64,000 nucleotides of DNA from the NCBI RefSeq assembly GCF_900101045.1, contig NZ_FNFN01000002.1:248001-312000 (forward strand), given 5' to 3'. The notes beneath the pieces were generated by a model. That model searched no databases, was not told where the DNA came from, and worked only from the letters and a program-made list of their open reading frames with translations. Below are positions 1 to 8,639 of the stretch, one piece after another. A program made the translations under genes and the position numbers. The stretch is from Nocardioides sp. YR527 (GTDB lineage: Bacteria > Actinomycetota > Actinomycetes > Propionibacteriales > Nocardioidaceae). Each line of letters opens with the position of its first letter. Positions within the stretch are counted from its first letter, which is position 1.

Positions 1-21
1 GAAGACGTGCAGGTCGGTCAT
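1..21 (-). CDS. Start of next menaquinone gene, probably menC (partial)
   Basis: An ATG on the minus strand at 21-19 overlaps the menE stop in an ATGA arrangement. Only seven codons (MTDLHVF) are inside the window. A short start of this kind fits o-succinylbenzoate synthase, which often follows menE, but seven residues cannot prove it. The identity is inferred mainly from the coupling to menE. Confidence 0.35.
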
Positions 22-1055
22 CGCTCCACCTGGTCGCTCGTGGCCAGCGCGAGGAGGGCCTGCCGGTCGGGCTTGCCGTTGCCGAGGAGCGGGATCTCGT
101 CGAGCGCGACGAGCTGTCGCGGCGCCCAGGAGCGCGGATGCTCCGCCGCGACCCAGTCGCGGGCGGCGTCCGCGTCGATGTCGCCGACGACGAAGGCGAC
201 CAGCCGCTGGCCCCACTCCTCGTCAGGGGCGCCGAGAGCCTCCGCGGCCTCGACGGCCGGGTGTTCGCGGAGCCTTCTGGCGACGAGCGCCGCCGGCACC
301 TTCACGCCGCCGGTGATCACCATGTCGTCGACCCGTCCGAGGATCCGGAGCCGGCCGTCCTCGTCCAGGGTGCCGGCGTCGGAGGTGAGGAACCAGCCGT
401 CGACCAGGGCGCTCGCGGTCTGCTCGGGGTCGTCCTGATAGCCGTCGAAGAGCGTCGGGCCGCTGATCCGGACCCGGCCGTCGGTGCCGATCGCGATCCC
501 GACGCCGTCCAGCGGCATCGCGTCGTAGACGCACCCGCCACACGTCTCGGCCGAGCCGTAGGTGGCGACGACGTCGATCCCGGCCGCTTCGGCGCGGGCC
601 CACAGCGACGGGTCGATCGGGCCACCTCCGAGCAGCAGCGTGTGGAACCCGGCCAGGGCGGCGAGGTCGTCACCGCCCGACTCGATGATCCGGTGCAGCT
701 GGGTCGGCACCATCGAGACGAACCGCGGCCCGTCGTCCATCGCCTCCGCCGCCTCGGCGAAGGACCCGTGGGCGGCGGCGATCACCGGCTCGAACCCGGC
801 CAGCAGCGAGCGCGCGATCACGTTGGCTCCGGCGACGTACGACTCCGGCAGCGTCAACAGCCACTGCCCGCTCGCCCCGACCCTTCGCGCCGACGCCGCT
901 GCCGACGCCTTCATCGCCTCGCGCGACAGCATCACCCGCTTGGGCGTGCCGGTCGATCCCGAGGTCTCCACGACCCAGTGCTCCGGCCCACCCCCGGCGA
1001 GCCACTCGGCCATCGCGGCGACGGTGCCCTCAGCCCGTTCCACCGCGTCGTTCAC
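18..1055 (-). CDS. menE: o-Succinylbenzoate-CoA ligase MenE
   Basis: Adenylate-forming enzyme that activates o-succinylbenzoate with ATP and CoA in menaquinone synthesis. The 345-residue protein carries the AMP-binding P-loop ETSGSTGTPKRVM near residue 30, the YGSAETCGG adenine-binding segment in the middle, and the C-terminal catalytic lysine motif LGNGKPDRQALL. The length suits the short actinobacterial MenE form. The start is GTG at 1055. It overlaps the next gene by 4 bp, so the men genes are probably translationally coupled. A 71-bp palindromic element lies in the gap upstream, separating it from the secretion-like operon. Confidence 0.9.
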   Translation of the reverse strand: MNDAVERAEGTVAAMAEWLAGGGPEHWVVETSGSTGTPKRVMLSREAMKASAAASARRVGASGQWLLTLPESYVAGANVIARSLLAGFEPVIAAAHGSFAEAAEAMDDGPRFVSMVPTQLHRIIESGGDDLAALAGFHTLLLGGGPIDPSLWARAEAAGIDVVATYGSAETCGGCVYDAMPLDGVGIAIGTDGRVRISGPTLFDGYQDDPEQTASALVDGWFLTSDAGTLDEDGRLRILGRVDDMVITGGVKVPAALVARRLREHPAVEAAEALGAPDEEWGQRLVAFVVGDIDADAARDWVAAEHPRSWAPRQLVALDEIPLLGNGKPDRQALLALATSDQVER

Positions 1056-1115
1056 GCCCCCAACGCTATCTCCTGCTCTGTGCGGGTTCGCGGTGGGCCG
1101 GTGGAGTTCACGGGG

Positions 1116-1186
1116 TGTAACACGCTGTTCGTACGACTACCCGGTCGTTCAAATAGGGCGAGTAGTCCTACGAACGACGTGTTACA
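1116..1186. repeat. 71-bp palindromic element, copy 1
   Basis: First of five copies of the same imperfect palindrome (others at 12193, 13410, 14415 and 44807). The ends read TGTAACACG...CGTGTTACA. The left arm has CGCTGTTCG and the right arm CGAACGACG, so the arms differ at one dinucleotide. This copy is in the opposite outer orientation to copies 2-4. It lies between the hydrolase gene and menE, both on the minus strand. Confidence 0.9.
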
Positions 1187-1200
1187 GGCGGCGACGCGCG

Positions 1201-3144
1201 CTACTGGCCGCGGATGTCGAAGTCCGCGACCAGGCCGTGGTGGTCGGACTCCAGCTTGAACGTGGCGTGGCGGGTGGGGGTGGCGGTGGAGCTCGAGCCG
1301 AGGAGCCAGTCGATGGTGCCGCCGCCGTCGTGGGTGGCCCAGCCCTGCGCGGGCGCGCCGAGGGTCTCGAAGGAGGAGGTCATCCCGGCCTTGGCCATCA
1401 GCGGCTTCGGACCCCACGGATCCCCGTCGCCACCGTTGCGCGGGTAGGGCGAGTTGAGGTCGCCGGCGACGAGGACCGGGCCGTACTTCTGCAGCCCCTG
1501 CGCCAGTCCGGCGAGCTTCGCGAAGCCGCGCTGGGCCTCGTCCTTACGCGCCTGTGCGCTCTTGGCGGGCGAGGTCATCGTGTGAGTGGAGATCACCGAG
1601 ATGCGCCCGGAGCCGTCGCTGCTGGCGAGGACCACCCAGGTGGCGTACCTGTTGTCGTTCTTGACTCCGGTGACCGGCTTGGTGAGCTGGACGGTGCCCT
1701 TGTCGACCGCCACCCAGCGGTCGGTACGCCACATGACGACCGGGCTGAGGGCCTGGCTGCGGTTGCCGTACTCGTCCGCCGAGGCGCGGTAGGTGCCGTA
1801 CCCCCGCACCGAGATGTCGGAGACCGTACGTGACTGGGCTTCGTTCAGGGAGACGAAGTCGGGTCCGTGCTTCATGACCTCGGCCAGGTCGGAGCGGTAT
1901 CTCGAGCGGGACATGGAGACCTTGATGTTGGCCTGCGCCAGGCGGACCTGCGGGCCGGAGACGGCGGCCGGGGAGGCGCCGACCTGTCCTTCGCCGGGCA
2001 GCCCGCTGACCTGCTTGGTCGCCTCGAGAGTCTTGCCGATGTTCTTGTCCAGCCAGGCCGCCGGGTCCACCTGGTCCTGCAGGTAGCCGCCGCCGTGCGG
2101 GTGCACCTCGAAGTGGAGGTGGCAACCGGTCGAGTTGCCCTCGCTGCCGACCTGCCCGATGACCTGCCCGGCCTTGACCGTCTGCCCCGCGGCCACCGAG
2201 AGCGACTGCATGTGGCCGTACCAGGTGGTCAGGTTGCCGGGCGCCGTCTGCACCTTCACCAGCCAGCGTCCCGACCAGCCCCAGCTGCCGCCCGACTCGA
2301 GGACGACGGTGCCGCCGTGAGCCGCCTGCACGGGCGTGCCGCACGGCGAGGAGTAGTCGTTGCCGGTGTGCATGTTGGCCCAGTTGGAACCGGAGTTGCC
2401 GTAGTTGCCCTGGTCGACCGCGAGCCCGGCCTGGATGGGACGTACGACGCTGGTGCTGATCCCGGCCATGCCGATCGTGCAGGACACGTCGGTCGCGGTG
2501 GCCGTCAGGTCGGCGGCCGAGACCCCGTCGGCGAGCGCTGCGACGAGAGCTCGCGCCTCGTCCTCGTGCTGGGCGTACGCCAGCGGGAAGGCCGAGCGCT
2601 GCACCGCCTGCGCCGCCGCGGTGACCTGCATCTTGCGCCACCCCGGGATGTCGAGGAGGCCGGTGTTGCCGGTGTGGGTGGCCACGCCGTAGAACGCCTG
2701 GGCCGACTTGACCGGGTTCGTGATGTCGGCGACCGAACCCCAGCCGGAGACCGGGCGCTGCTGGAAGAGACCCTGCGAGTCGCGGTCGCCGTAGTTGAGG
2801 TTGCGCAGGGTGCTCTCCTGCATCGCGGTCGCGAGCGCGATCACCCACCCGTAGGCGGGCACGCCGGACTGCTTGCCGACCGCCACGATCGTCCGGGCGT
2901 TCTGGATCTGCTCGGTGTCGAATCCGGCGATGCTGCCCTCGGGGATCTCACCGTCCGGTCCCAGGTTGCCGGCCTGGATCGCGTTGGTCCCGCCGACACA
3001 GCCCGACTCGGCCTGGTCCTGGTTGCTCTGCTCGGTGCTCGCCAGACCGCCGATGAGGATCACCAGGGCACCCGTGACCACCAGGACGAGCGTGGCCGCT
3101 CCGGCCACGATGCCCCAGATCAGACGCGCCTTGAAGATCCACAT
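1201..3144 (-). CDS. Membrane-anchored transglycosylase-M23 peptidase-EEP nuclease fusion (VirB1-like)
   Basis: Likely opens the cell wall for the secretion-like apparatus encoded upstream. Order in 647 residues: transmembrane segment at 10-33; lysozyme-like transglycosylase domain about 85-215, with putative catalytic Glu110 in AMQESTLRN; M23 metallopeptidase about 255-365, with H259/D263 (HTGND) and H342-H344 (HLHFE); then an endonuclease/exonuclease/phosphatase (EEP) domain about 400-645, with N406, E435 (LNEAQ), H521, GDLN at 561-564 and SDHHG at 633-637. All expected metal or catalytic residues appear present in each domain. A VirB1-type domain plus a second wall hydrolase is known from Gram-positive conjugation systems; I do not recall an added EEP domain. 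The gap to the preceding gene is 4 bp, so it is in the operon. Substrates are unknown. Confidence 0.8.
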   Translation of the reverse strand: MWIFKARLIWGIVAGAATLVLVVTGALVILIGGLASTEQSNQDQAESGCVGGTNAIQAGNLGPDGEIPEGSIAGFDTEQIQNARTIVAVGKQSGVPAYGWVIALATAMQESTLRNLNYGDRDSQGLFQQRPVSGWGSVADITNPVKSAQAFYGVATHTGNTGLLDIPGWRKMQVTAAAQAVQRSAFPLAYAQHEDEARALVAALADGVSAADLTATATDVSCTIGMAGISTSVVRPIQAGLAVDQGNYGNSGSNWANMHTGNDYSSPCGTPVQAAHGGTVVLESGGSWGWSGRWLVKVQTAPGNLTTWYGHMQSLSVAAGQTVKAGQVIGQVGSEGNSTGCHLHFEVHPHGGGYLQDQVDPAAWLDKNIGKTLEATKQVSGLPGEGQVGASPAAVSGPQVRLAQANIKVSMSRSRYRSDLAEVMKHGPDFVSLNEAQSRTVSDISVRGYGTYRASADEYGNRSQALSPVVMWRTDRWVAVDKGTVQLTKPVTGVKNDNRYATWVVLASSDGSGRISVISTHTMTSPAKSAQARKDEAQRGFAKLAGLAQGLQKYGPVLVAGDLNSPYPRNGGDGDPWGPKPLMAKAGMTSSFETLGAPAQGWATHDGGGTIDWLLGSSSTATPTRHATFKLESDHHGLVADFDIRGQ

Positions 3145-3148
3145 CGCC

Positions 3149-3679
3149 CTATCCCCCCGGAAGAATGTTCGAGACGTACCAGACGTTGTCGACCAGGGTC
3201 AGGTAGACGATGACCTTGGGACCATCGGTGGCGACCTCGACGCGTGCCTCCCCGTCGTTCTGCTCGAGGACCTTCGCGGCGCCGACCACCTTGGTCGCCG
3301 GCACGGTCGCCGGGTCGGTGCTGCCCAGGGCCTGGGCCAGCGACTCGTCCGGGCGGGCGGCGTTGATCCCGGCCCACCACTCCTCGGTGGTCAGGTCGGG
3401 ACGGGCCCAGGCGACGACGAACTTGGTCGCCAGGGGTGTCGGGTCCGGGACGGGCGCCGGCGATCCGCTCGCCGAGGCGCTCTGCTGCGCCGACGCGGAT
3501 CCCCGGTCGGGCTGCGCGGCCGGCTCGGCGTCGGGAGCGTCGCTCACCTGGGCGATGAGCCAGATGACGAAGACGATGCCGACCACCACCGAGAAGAACC
3601 GGAACGGCGACCTCATGGGCCACCTCAGCACCGGCGCGATGACCTCCCACAGCACACCACGCGTCGTTGTCGACCGCAC
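3149..3679 (-). CDS. VirB8/TcpC-like secretion component (inferred)
   Basis: A 176-residue protein with one transmembrane segment (about 24-42), a Ser/Ala/Pro-rich linker (about 55-75) and a small C-terminal domain ending in VYLTLVDNVWYVSNILPGG. One membrane pass followed by an NTF2-like domain is the layout of VirB8/TcpC conjugation proteins. I infer the role from this layout and from its position after the VirB6-like gene. The GTG start at 3679 shares one base with the upstream TAG stop, which indicates coupled translation. I see no catalytic motif. Confidence 0.55.
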   Translation of the reverse strand: MRSTTTRGVLWEVIAPVLRWPMRSPFRFFSVVVGIVFVIWLIAQVSDAPDAEPAAQPDRGSASAQQSASASGSPAPVPDPTPLATKFVVAWARPDLTTEEWWAGINAARPDESLAQALGSTDPATVPATKVVGAAKVLEQNDGEARVEVATDGPKVIVYLTLVDNVWYVSNILPGG

Positions 3680-5916
3680 TACCGGGCTCCTCCTTCAGAC
3701 CTCGGACTGTTGTCGACGGGCACCGAGCGGTTCCCGTTCGGTGAGTAGATGACGAAGACCGCGTTGCCGTCGGCGTCGTAGTCCACGTTGGCCTCGGCCA
3801 CCGGGGACTGTCGCGGCGGCTCCGGCTCGCGGTCGGCGTAGGAGCCCGCGGTGTAGTCGACCGGGCTCGGCGCCTCCGGGCGGTCGTTGTTGTACACCTG
3901 CCCGGCGGCGAACCCTGGACGCGCCTCGTCACGGAACGACGGCTCGTCGCGCTCGACCGAGCGCGAGTCGAACCACTGGCCGGCCACCCGCTCGCCCTCC
4001 TCGCCGCTCATCGAGGACCCCAGGGCGTACGTCGGTGTGCTGCTCGCACTCGCCCCGGCACCCAGCGCTCCGGCGGCCGTCGCCTGAGCCTGGTTGGGCA
4101 CCTGCTCGGCGACCATCGTCGGCCGGCTGCCGGTCAGCTCGTGTCCGGGCATGTAGACGCCGCCGGGGCTCGAGACCGATCCGGTGCCCGCCTGGCCACC
4201 GCCCGGGACGGGCGGCCGGTCGGCGTTCGCGTCGCGGACCCCGGCCTCGGCGCCCGTCCGGGTGCCGACGTACGAGGAGAGCATCGAGGTGAGCCGGCCC
4301 ATGCCCGGCAGCGGGATCCCGTAGGCGGCGGGACGGGTGAGGCGCCAGGCCAGCACGGTCAGCACCCCGATCAGCCCCAACTGGAGCACGAACCACATCT
4401 TCGAGGTCAAGATCGCCGAGTCCAACCGCAGCAGCAACAACGCGACCAGGAAGTAGATCGGGCCCATCACCAACGGCCCCACCACCCGCTTCAACATCGC
4501 CACCGCAGCGTCCCGGGTGTGGTCCAGCATGAACAGCACCCCCGCCGCCGGCGCGAACGGCACGATCAACCGGATCAACGCGAACGACAGCAGGATCGCC
4601 AACCCCGCGACCAGCAAGAACCCACACACCACCACGACCACCACAAGGTTCACCAACGCCGTGGTCGCCCGCTGGGACCAGTGCTCACCCTTGAAGTACT
4701 CATACGCCACCGGGTCGGACTTCTTGACCGCCTCGGCATGCTCCTTGAACGCGTCCTGCTTGGCCTCCAGGACCTTCTTGCCCTCGCCGTTGGGATCCTT
4801 GCGATAGGTGTCGTACTCCTGCCAGGAGAAGTGCGTCGACCGGAACACCCGCGGCCCGTACTTCTTCGCCGTGGCCGAGTCCGGATCACCGAAAGCGCCG
4901 GCCAGCCAGGTGCGGTACTGCGTCGAACGCACCACCTCGTCCATCTGAGCATCCACGGCCTTGACCGCGTCGGTCTCACCGAACTCGTCATCACCGACGC
5001 CCGGGACCGTCTTGCCGTCGTTGAACCCGGTCGCGATCATCCCGGTCGCCGACCGAACCCCGTCATCGACCAGCTTGGTCGACTCCACCGGATACTGGAT
5101 CAGCCACGAGGTCACCACCAGCACGCCCAGCGCCCAACCCGCCGCCGTGACCGCCCGCGCGAACCGGCCGTCCCGCGCCCGGATCATCACCGTCGCCGCC
5201 ACCAGCAACAACACCACGCTCACCCACGGCGCCCACACCCCGTTCGTGACCGCCTCCGAGGCCGCCACGATCGGGTCGTCCAACGCCTTCAGGAACGAGT
5301 TCTCCCCGATCACCGCGTTCAACAACGCATGCGACCAGTTCGGCAGGATCCCCGAGATCTCCAACATGATGTTGCCGATCGAGGTCCCCGCCCCCGCCAC
5401 GAACTGCCCCGTGCACCCGTTGTCATAGGTCCACCACTGCGGCGTCGTGCCATAGGCCGACTCCAACGAGACCTCGTCCTTGTTACGGAACGGATCCAGC
5501 TCGTCGTTGACCTCCTCCGGGTCGTTCAGCTCCGTGCCCGCCTTCGACGCCGCCCCCAACGCCGTCATCCGCACGATGAACGAGCCATCCCCGTACGGAG
5601 ATGCCGGCATCGGCGCGTCCAGGTTGTTGCACGCATCGCTCACACCCGAGAGCCCACCCGTCGGATCGAACGGGATCGGGATATCGATCCCCCTCGGCCC
5701 CGCAGCCGCCGGACCGGCGACGGACAACAGAGCAACCACGAGTACGACGAAGGCAGCCGCCCTACGGCGCCAACCGCCCCCGCTGGTCGAGCCGCCGGAG
5801 CCGCTAGGCGGAGGCGTGTCGAGACCAACACGGTCCAGTCGAGCGCCGAGGGGACCGTGTTGGTCTCGACACGCTCGCTGGCGCTCGCGGCTCGACCGAC
5901 GGAGGGCTGGCGGCAT
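3679..5916 (-). CDS. VirB6/TrbL-like polytopic membrane protein
   Basis: A 745-residue exported membrane protein. A signal-peptide-like hydrophobic stretch (AAAFVVLVVALLSVAGPAAAG) lies at about residues 52-72. A large extracytoplasmic loop follows, then at least six hydrophobic segments between about 195 and 530 and a hydrophilic tail of about 200 residues. No enzyme motif is visible; the layout and place after the VirB4 gene suggest the channel component. The ATG at 5916 overlaps the VirB4 stop as ATGA, which supports this start, yet residues about 7-44 are encoded by a 113-bp palindromic repeat. The central part (about 4370-5650) favours G-ending codons such as TTG, GTG and GCG, whereas the ends favour C-ending ones. 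This could reflect mosaic origin. Confidence 0.65.
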   Translation of the reverse strand: MPPALRRSSRERQRACRDQHGPLGARLDRVGLDTPPPSGSGGSTSGGGWRRRAAAFVVLVVALLSVAGPAAAGPRGIDIPIPFDPTGGLSGVSDACNNLDAPMPASPYGDGSFIVRMTALGAASKAGTELNDPEEVNDELDPFRNKDEVSLESAYGTTPQWWTYDNGCTGQFVAGAGTSIGNIMLEISGILPNWSHALLNAVIGENSFLKALDDPIVAASEAVTNGVWAPWVSVVLLLVAATVMIRARDGRFARAVTAAGWALGVLVVTSWLIQYPVESTKLVDDGVRSATGMIATGFNDGKTVPGVGDDEFGETDAVKAVDAQMDEVVRSTQYRTWLAGAFGDPDSATAKKYGPRVFRSTHFSWQEYDTYRKDPNGEGKKVLEAKQDAFKEHAEAVKKSDPVAYEYFKGEHWSQRATTALVNLVVVVVVCGFLLVAGLAILLSFALIRLIVPFAPAAGVLFMLDHTRDAAVAMLKRVVGPLVMGPIYFLVALLLLRLDSAILTSKMWFVLQLGLIGVLTVLAWRLTRPAAYGIPLPGMGRLTSMLSSYVGTRTGAEAGVRDANADRPPVPGGGQAGTGSVSSPGGVYMPGHELTGSRPTMVAEQVPNQAQATAAGALGAGASASSTPTYALGSSMSGEEGERVAGQWFDSRSVERDEPSFRDEARPGFAAGQVYNNDRPEAPSPVDYTAGSYADREPEPPRQSPVAEANVDYDADGNAVFVIYSPNGNRSVPVDNSPRSEGGAR
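5785..5897. repeat. 113-bp palindromic repeat lying in frame inside the VirB6-like CDS
   Basis: Inner arms 5815-5836 and 5852-5873 are perfect 22-bp inverted repeats around a 15-nt loop. Outer arms 5785-5795 and 5887-5897 are also complementary (GGTCGAGCCGC / GCGGCTCGACC). It resembles the GGTCTCGACACGCTCGC-type dispersed palindromes I recall from many actinobacterial genomes. It codes for most of the stretch between the start codon and the signal peptide without breaking the frame. Confidence 0.85.
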
Positions 5917-8639
5917 CAGCCGATCCCGTCCCCGGAAAGCTCGGACTTGGGGAGATCGGTCGGCTCGCCGCCGATGGCTCGACTGACGCGGCGGGTGGGG
6001 TCGGCGGTGGTGTTGAGCGCCTCCTGCAGACCCGGGTGGTGGTTGAGGGTGACCTTGATGATCTCCATGCCGCCGTGACCGGTGTCGCCACCGAGGCCGT
6101 CGCGGTAGATGAACTCGCGGTAGCCGAGCTGCTCGTCACCACGCCTGGTGCGCGGCGAGAGCCGCGCCAGGATCGACTCGTAGCCCAGGCCCTCGGGCTT
6201 GCCGAGCAGCTTGAGCGCGTCACGCTGGGCGCTCTCGTCCTGTGTACGTCCCACGAAGGCCGCTCCGACGAAGTTGTTGATGTCGGAGCCCAGGATCGCG
6301 GAGGCGTTCTGGGTCGAGACCAGCGCGGCACAGTTGTTCTTGCGGGAGTCGCTGGAGAGCTTGTGGACCAGGGCCCGCCCGGTGCCACCGCTCGCCTGGG
6401 TGACCTCGTGGGCCTCGTCGAGCGCGAACAGCTTCCGCTCGTTGGGGTCGCTGCGGTAGATCAGGTGCAGCGCGGACCAGGCGGCGAGGGTCATGATCGG
6501 GCGCGCCATCTGCTCCTCGGCACTCCACTCCTCGCGCGGCACGTGCTCGGGCGGGGTGTTGAGCCCCTTGAGGTTGTAGAAGGTGAACGGCGTGCCCTTC
6601 AGCTCCTCGTCGGACTGGAGGAAGTCGTTGCCGAAGAAGAGGCGGCCGAGCTCGCGCTCGCGGGCGGCGGCGAGCTCGCGGCCGATCTCGTGGTCACCGC
6701 CGTCGCCCTCGAAGAGCATCTTCACGATCGTCGAGGTGTCGGCGCCGCGGTCGGCCTGCGCCTCCATGACGCGGGCGCGGATGCGCTTGAGCACCTCCTC
6801 GTTGTTGGCCAGTCCGACCGGGAGGCAGGAGCGGAGCACCGAGACGGTCAGGTCGCGGCGCTGCTGTACGGCGGCGGACCGCTCCCGGTGGAGGCGCTCG
6901 GCGAACTCGTGGTCCGACATCGCCTCGGCCCGGATCAGCTCCGGGTTGGGGTCGGGGACGACGGCGTACGGCGACAGGCTTCCCGGTCGACCGCCGAGGA
7001 CGTCGACGCTGCGGGCGCGGGCGGACACCTGCTGACCGTTGAAGAGGCCGCCGCCGATCTCGGGCAGCGTCATCAGCCGTTGCAGCCGCCCGGCCGGGTC
7101 CATGGCGACACCGTGGATGCCGGACAGGATCGACATGTAGATGACGACGCCCATCAGGGTCGACTTTCCGGAACCGGGCGTGCCGACGAGCGGGATCAGG
7201 CCGGCCTGCTCCATGACCTCGGTCAGGTACCACGGGTCCATCAGCACGGCCCGGGACGCCATCGCAGAGGTCTCGCCGAGGTAGAAGCCGCGCTTGTCGC
7301 CCACCTCGGCGGTGACCGCCGGGAGCCCGGCGGCGACCTTGAGGACCGGGAACTTCCGGGCGTGGGCGGTCGACGCGAGCGGCTCGCCCGGGACGAACTC
7401 GCGAGCCAGGTGATACTGCCCCAGCTGGCGGGTGATCTTGATCTGCGGCCGGTAGAGGTCGACGACCTTCTGCGCCTTGTCGAGCGCCTCCGCCTCGCTG
7501 CGGCCGGTGACGGCGATCCGGTACCAGCCCCTGGTCCGGGTGGACAGGCCCGTGAACTCCGAGCGCATCTCGTCCTCGACGTCGGCGGCTCGGCCGGCCT
7601 GACGGGAGAGCTGCTTGGGAGGCCGCTTGCCGTGGTCGTCGGACCAGTGGCTGACCTGGCCGTCGATGCGGCGGGTCAGGGACGCCATCTCACGGGAGAC
7701 GTCGTCCGGCGAGCGGGGCTCGACCCGGAACGACCACTCCACCGGGAAGCCGAGCGCGTCGGTCTTCGCCATCCACGGCGCGTGGGTCTCCGGGACCTCG
7801 ATGTCACCGATCCGGGAGACCGTCAGCACGCACACGTGGCTGGTCTCCTGGCGGCCACCGATGCTGCTGGTGACCTGCACCGTCGGCGCCAGCGGCTCGG
7901 CCGACCAGGCGACCGACTCGAACCACTCGGCCATGTCGTCGGTGTCGAGGAAGTTCTGCTGGGCCTCACCCGGCTCGGGCACCGGGATCTTGGCGCCCAG
8001 GGAGAGCGAACGGGCGATCATCCACTCCATGTCGTGACCGACCGCCGGCCGCGCGGAGAAGCCCGGACGCGACATCACCCGGTTGACCGTGTCGAGGCGC
8101 TCGCTGATCGCGGCCATCTCGCGCTCGGCGGCACCGGCGGAGAACTTCGCCAGCGTCCTCACCGTCGCGTCGCGGCGGCCGAGGTCGACGCCGTAGTAGA
8201 CCAGCTTGTCGGCCTGGCTGTGGGCGGCCATGTGAGCCTGGTTGCGGGCCATCATCTCCTCGAACCCGGGCTGCGGGTCGGGAGCGTTGGCGAACGCGGC
8301 ATGCGCCCAGTGACGTACGGGATAGGGGCGGGTGGTGACCCGGCCATGAACCGTGTTGCCGACCAGGTCGGCCAGCTGGCTCGCCTGGTCGGTGATCAGG
8401 GCCTCGAGGTCCGAGTGGGCGCGGAACGACCAGGTCTGCGGCTCGGCGAGGTACCAGGCGATGATCCGGTCGCTGGTGAAGGTCAGGTGACCGCGCACCT
8501 CCTCCAGCGCCCACGTGTCGCCTCTGGGCTCACGGACGCCCTTCGAGTCGTCGCCGCCCCGGCCGAAGACGCTCTTGCGTCCCGGCTTGGGCTTCTCGAA
8601 GCCAGGCCCGTAGGCCCGCTCCGTTCGCGGCCGCCTCAT
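5916..8639 (-). CDS. VirB4-like secretion ATPase
   Basis: Cytoplasmic ATPase expected to power the secretion-like system. The 907-residue protein has an N-terminal domain of about 450 residues, Walker A GTPGSGKST at about 485-493, and Walker B LFALDEAHE at about 735-743. A C-terminal segment STQNASAILGSDINNFVG resembles the motif after Walker B in VirB4/TraC-type ATPases. The size fits VirB4. It overlaps both neighbours by 4 bp (starts inside the previous stop, ends inside the next ATG), so the block is one operon. I read it as VirB4 rather than the VirD4 coupling protein because there is no N-terminal transmembrane pair. Confidence 0.8.
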   Translation of the reverse strand: MRRPRTERAYGPGFEKPKPGRKSVFGRGGDDSKGVREPRGDTWALEEVRGHLTFTSDRIIAWYLAEPQTWSFRAHSDLEALITDQASQLADLVGNTVHGRVTTRPYPVRHWAHAAFANAPDPQPGFEEMMARNQAHMAAHSQADKLVYYGVDLGRRDATVRTLAKFSAGAAEREMAAISERLDTVNRVMSRPGFSARPAVGHDMEWMIARSLSLGAKIPVPEPGEAQQNFLDTDDMAEWFESVAWSAEPLAPTVQVTSSIGGRQETSHVCVLTVSRIGDIEVPETHAPWMAKTDALGFPVEWSFRVEPRSPDDVSREMASLTRRIDGQVSHWSDDHGKRPPKQLSRQAGRAADVEDEMRSEFTGLSTRTRGWYRIAVTGRSEAEALDKAQKVVDLYRPQIKITRQLGQYHLAREFVPGEPLASTAHARKFPVLKVAAGLPAVTAEVGDKRGFYLGETSAMASRAVLMDPWYLTEVMEQAGLIPLVGTPGSGKSTLMGVVIYMSILSGIHGVAMDPAGRLQRLMTLPEIGGGLFNGQQVSARARSVDVLGGRPGSLSPYAVVPDPNPELIRAEAMSDHEFAERLHRERSAAVQQRRDLTVSVLRSCLPVGLANNEEVLKRIRARVMEAQADRGADTSTIVKMLFEGDGGDHEIGRELAAARERELGRLFFGNDFLQSDEELKGTPFTFYNLKGLNTPPEHVPREEWSAEEQMARPIMTLAAWSALHLIYRSDPNERKLFALDEAHEVTQASGGTGRALVHKLSSDSRKNNCAALVSTQNASAILGSDINNFVGAAFVGRTQDESAQRDALKLLGKPEGLGYESILARLSPRTRRGDEQLGYREFIYRDGLGGDTGHGGMEIIKVTLNHHPGLQEALNTTADPTRRVSRAIGGEPTDLPKSELSGDGIG

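Noticed and set aside
5063..6078. Long ORFs on the plus strand across the VirB6-like and VirB4 genes
   Set aside because: They are His/Arg/Pro-rich shadows of the minus-strand genes, a common effect of high GC.
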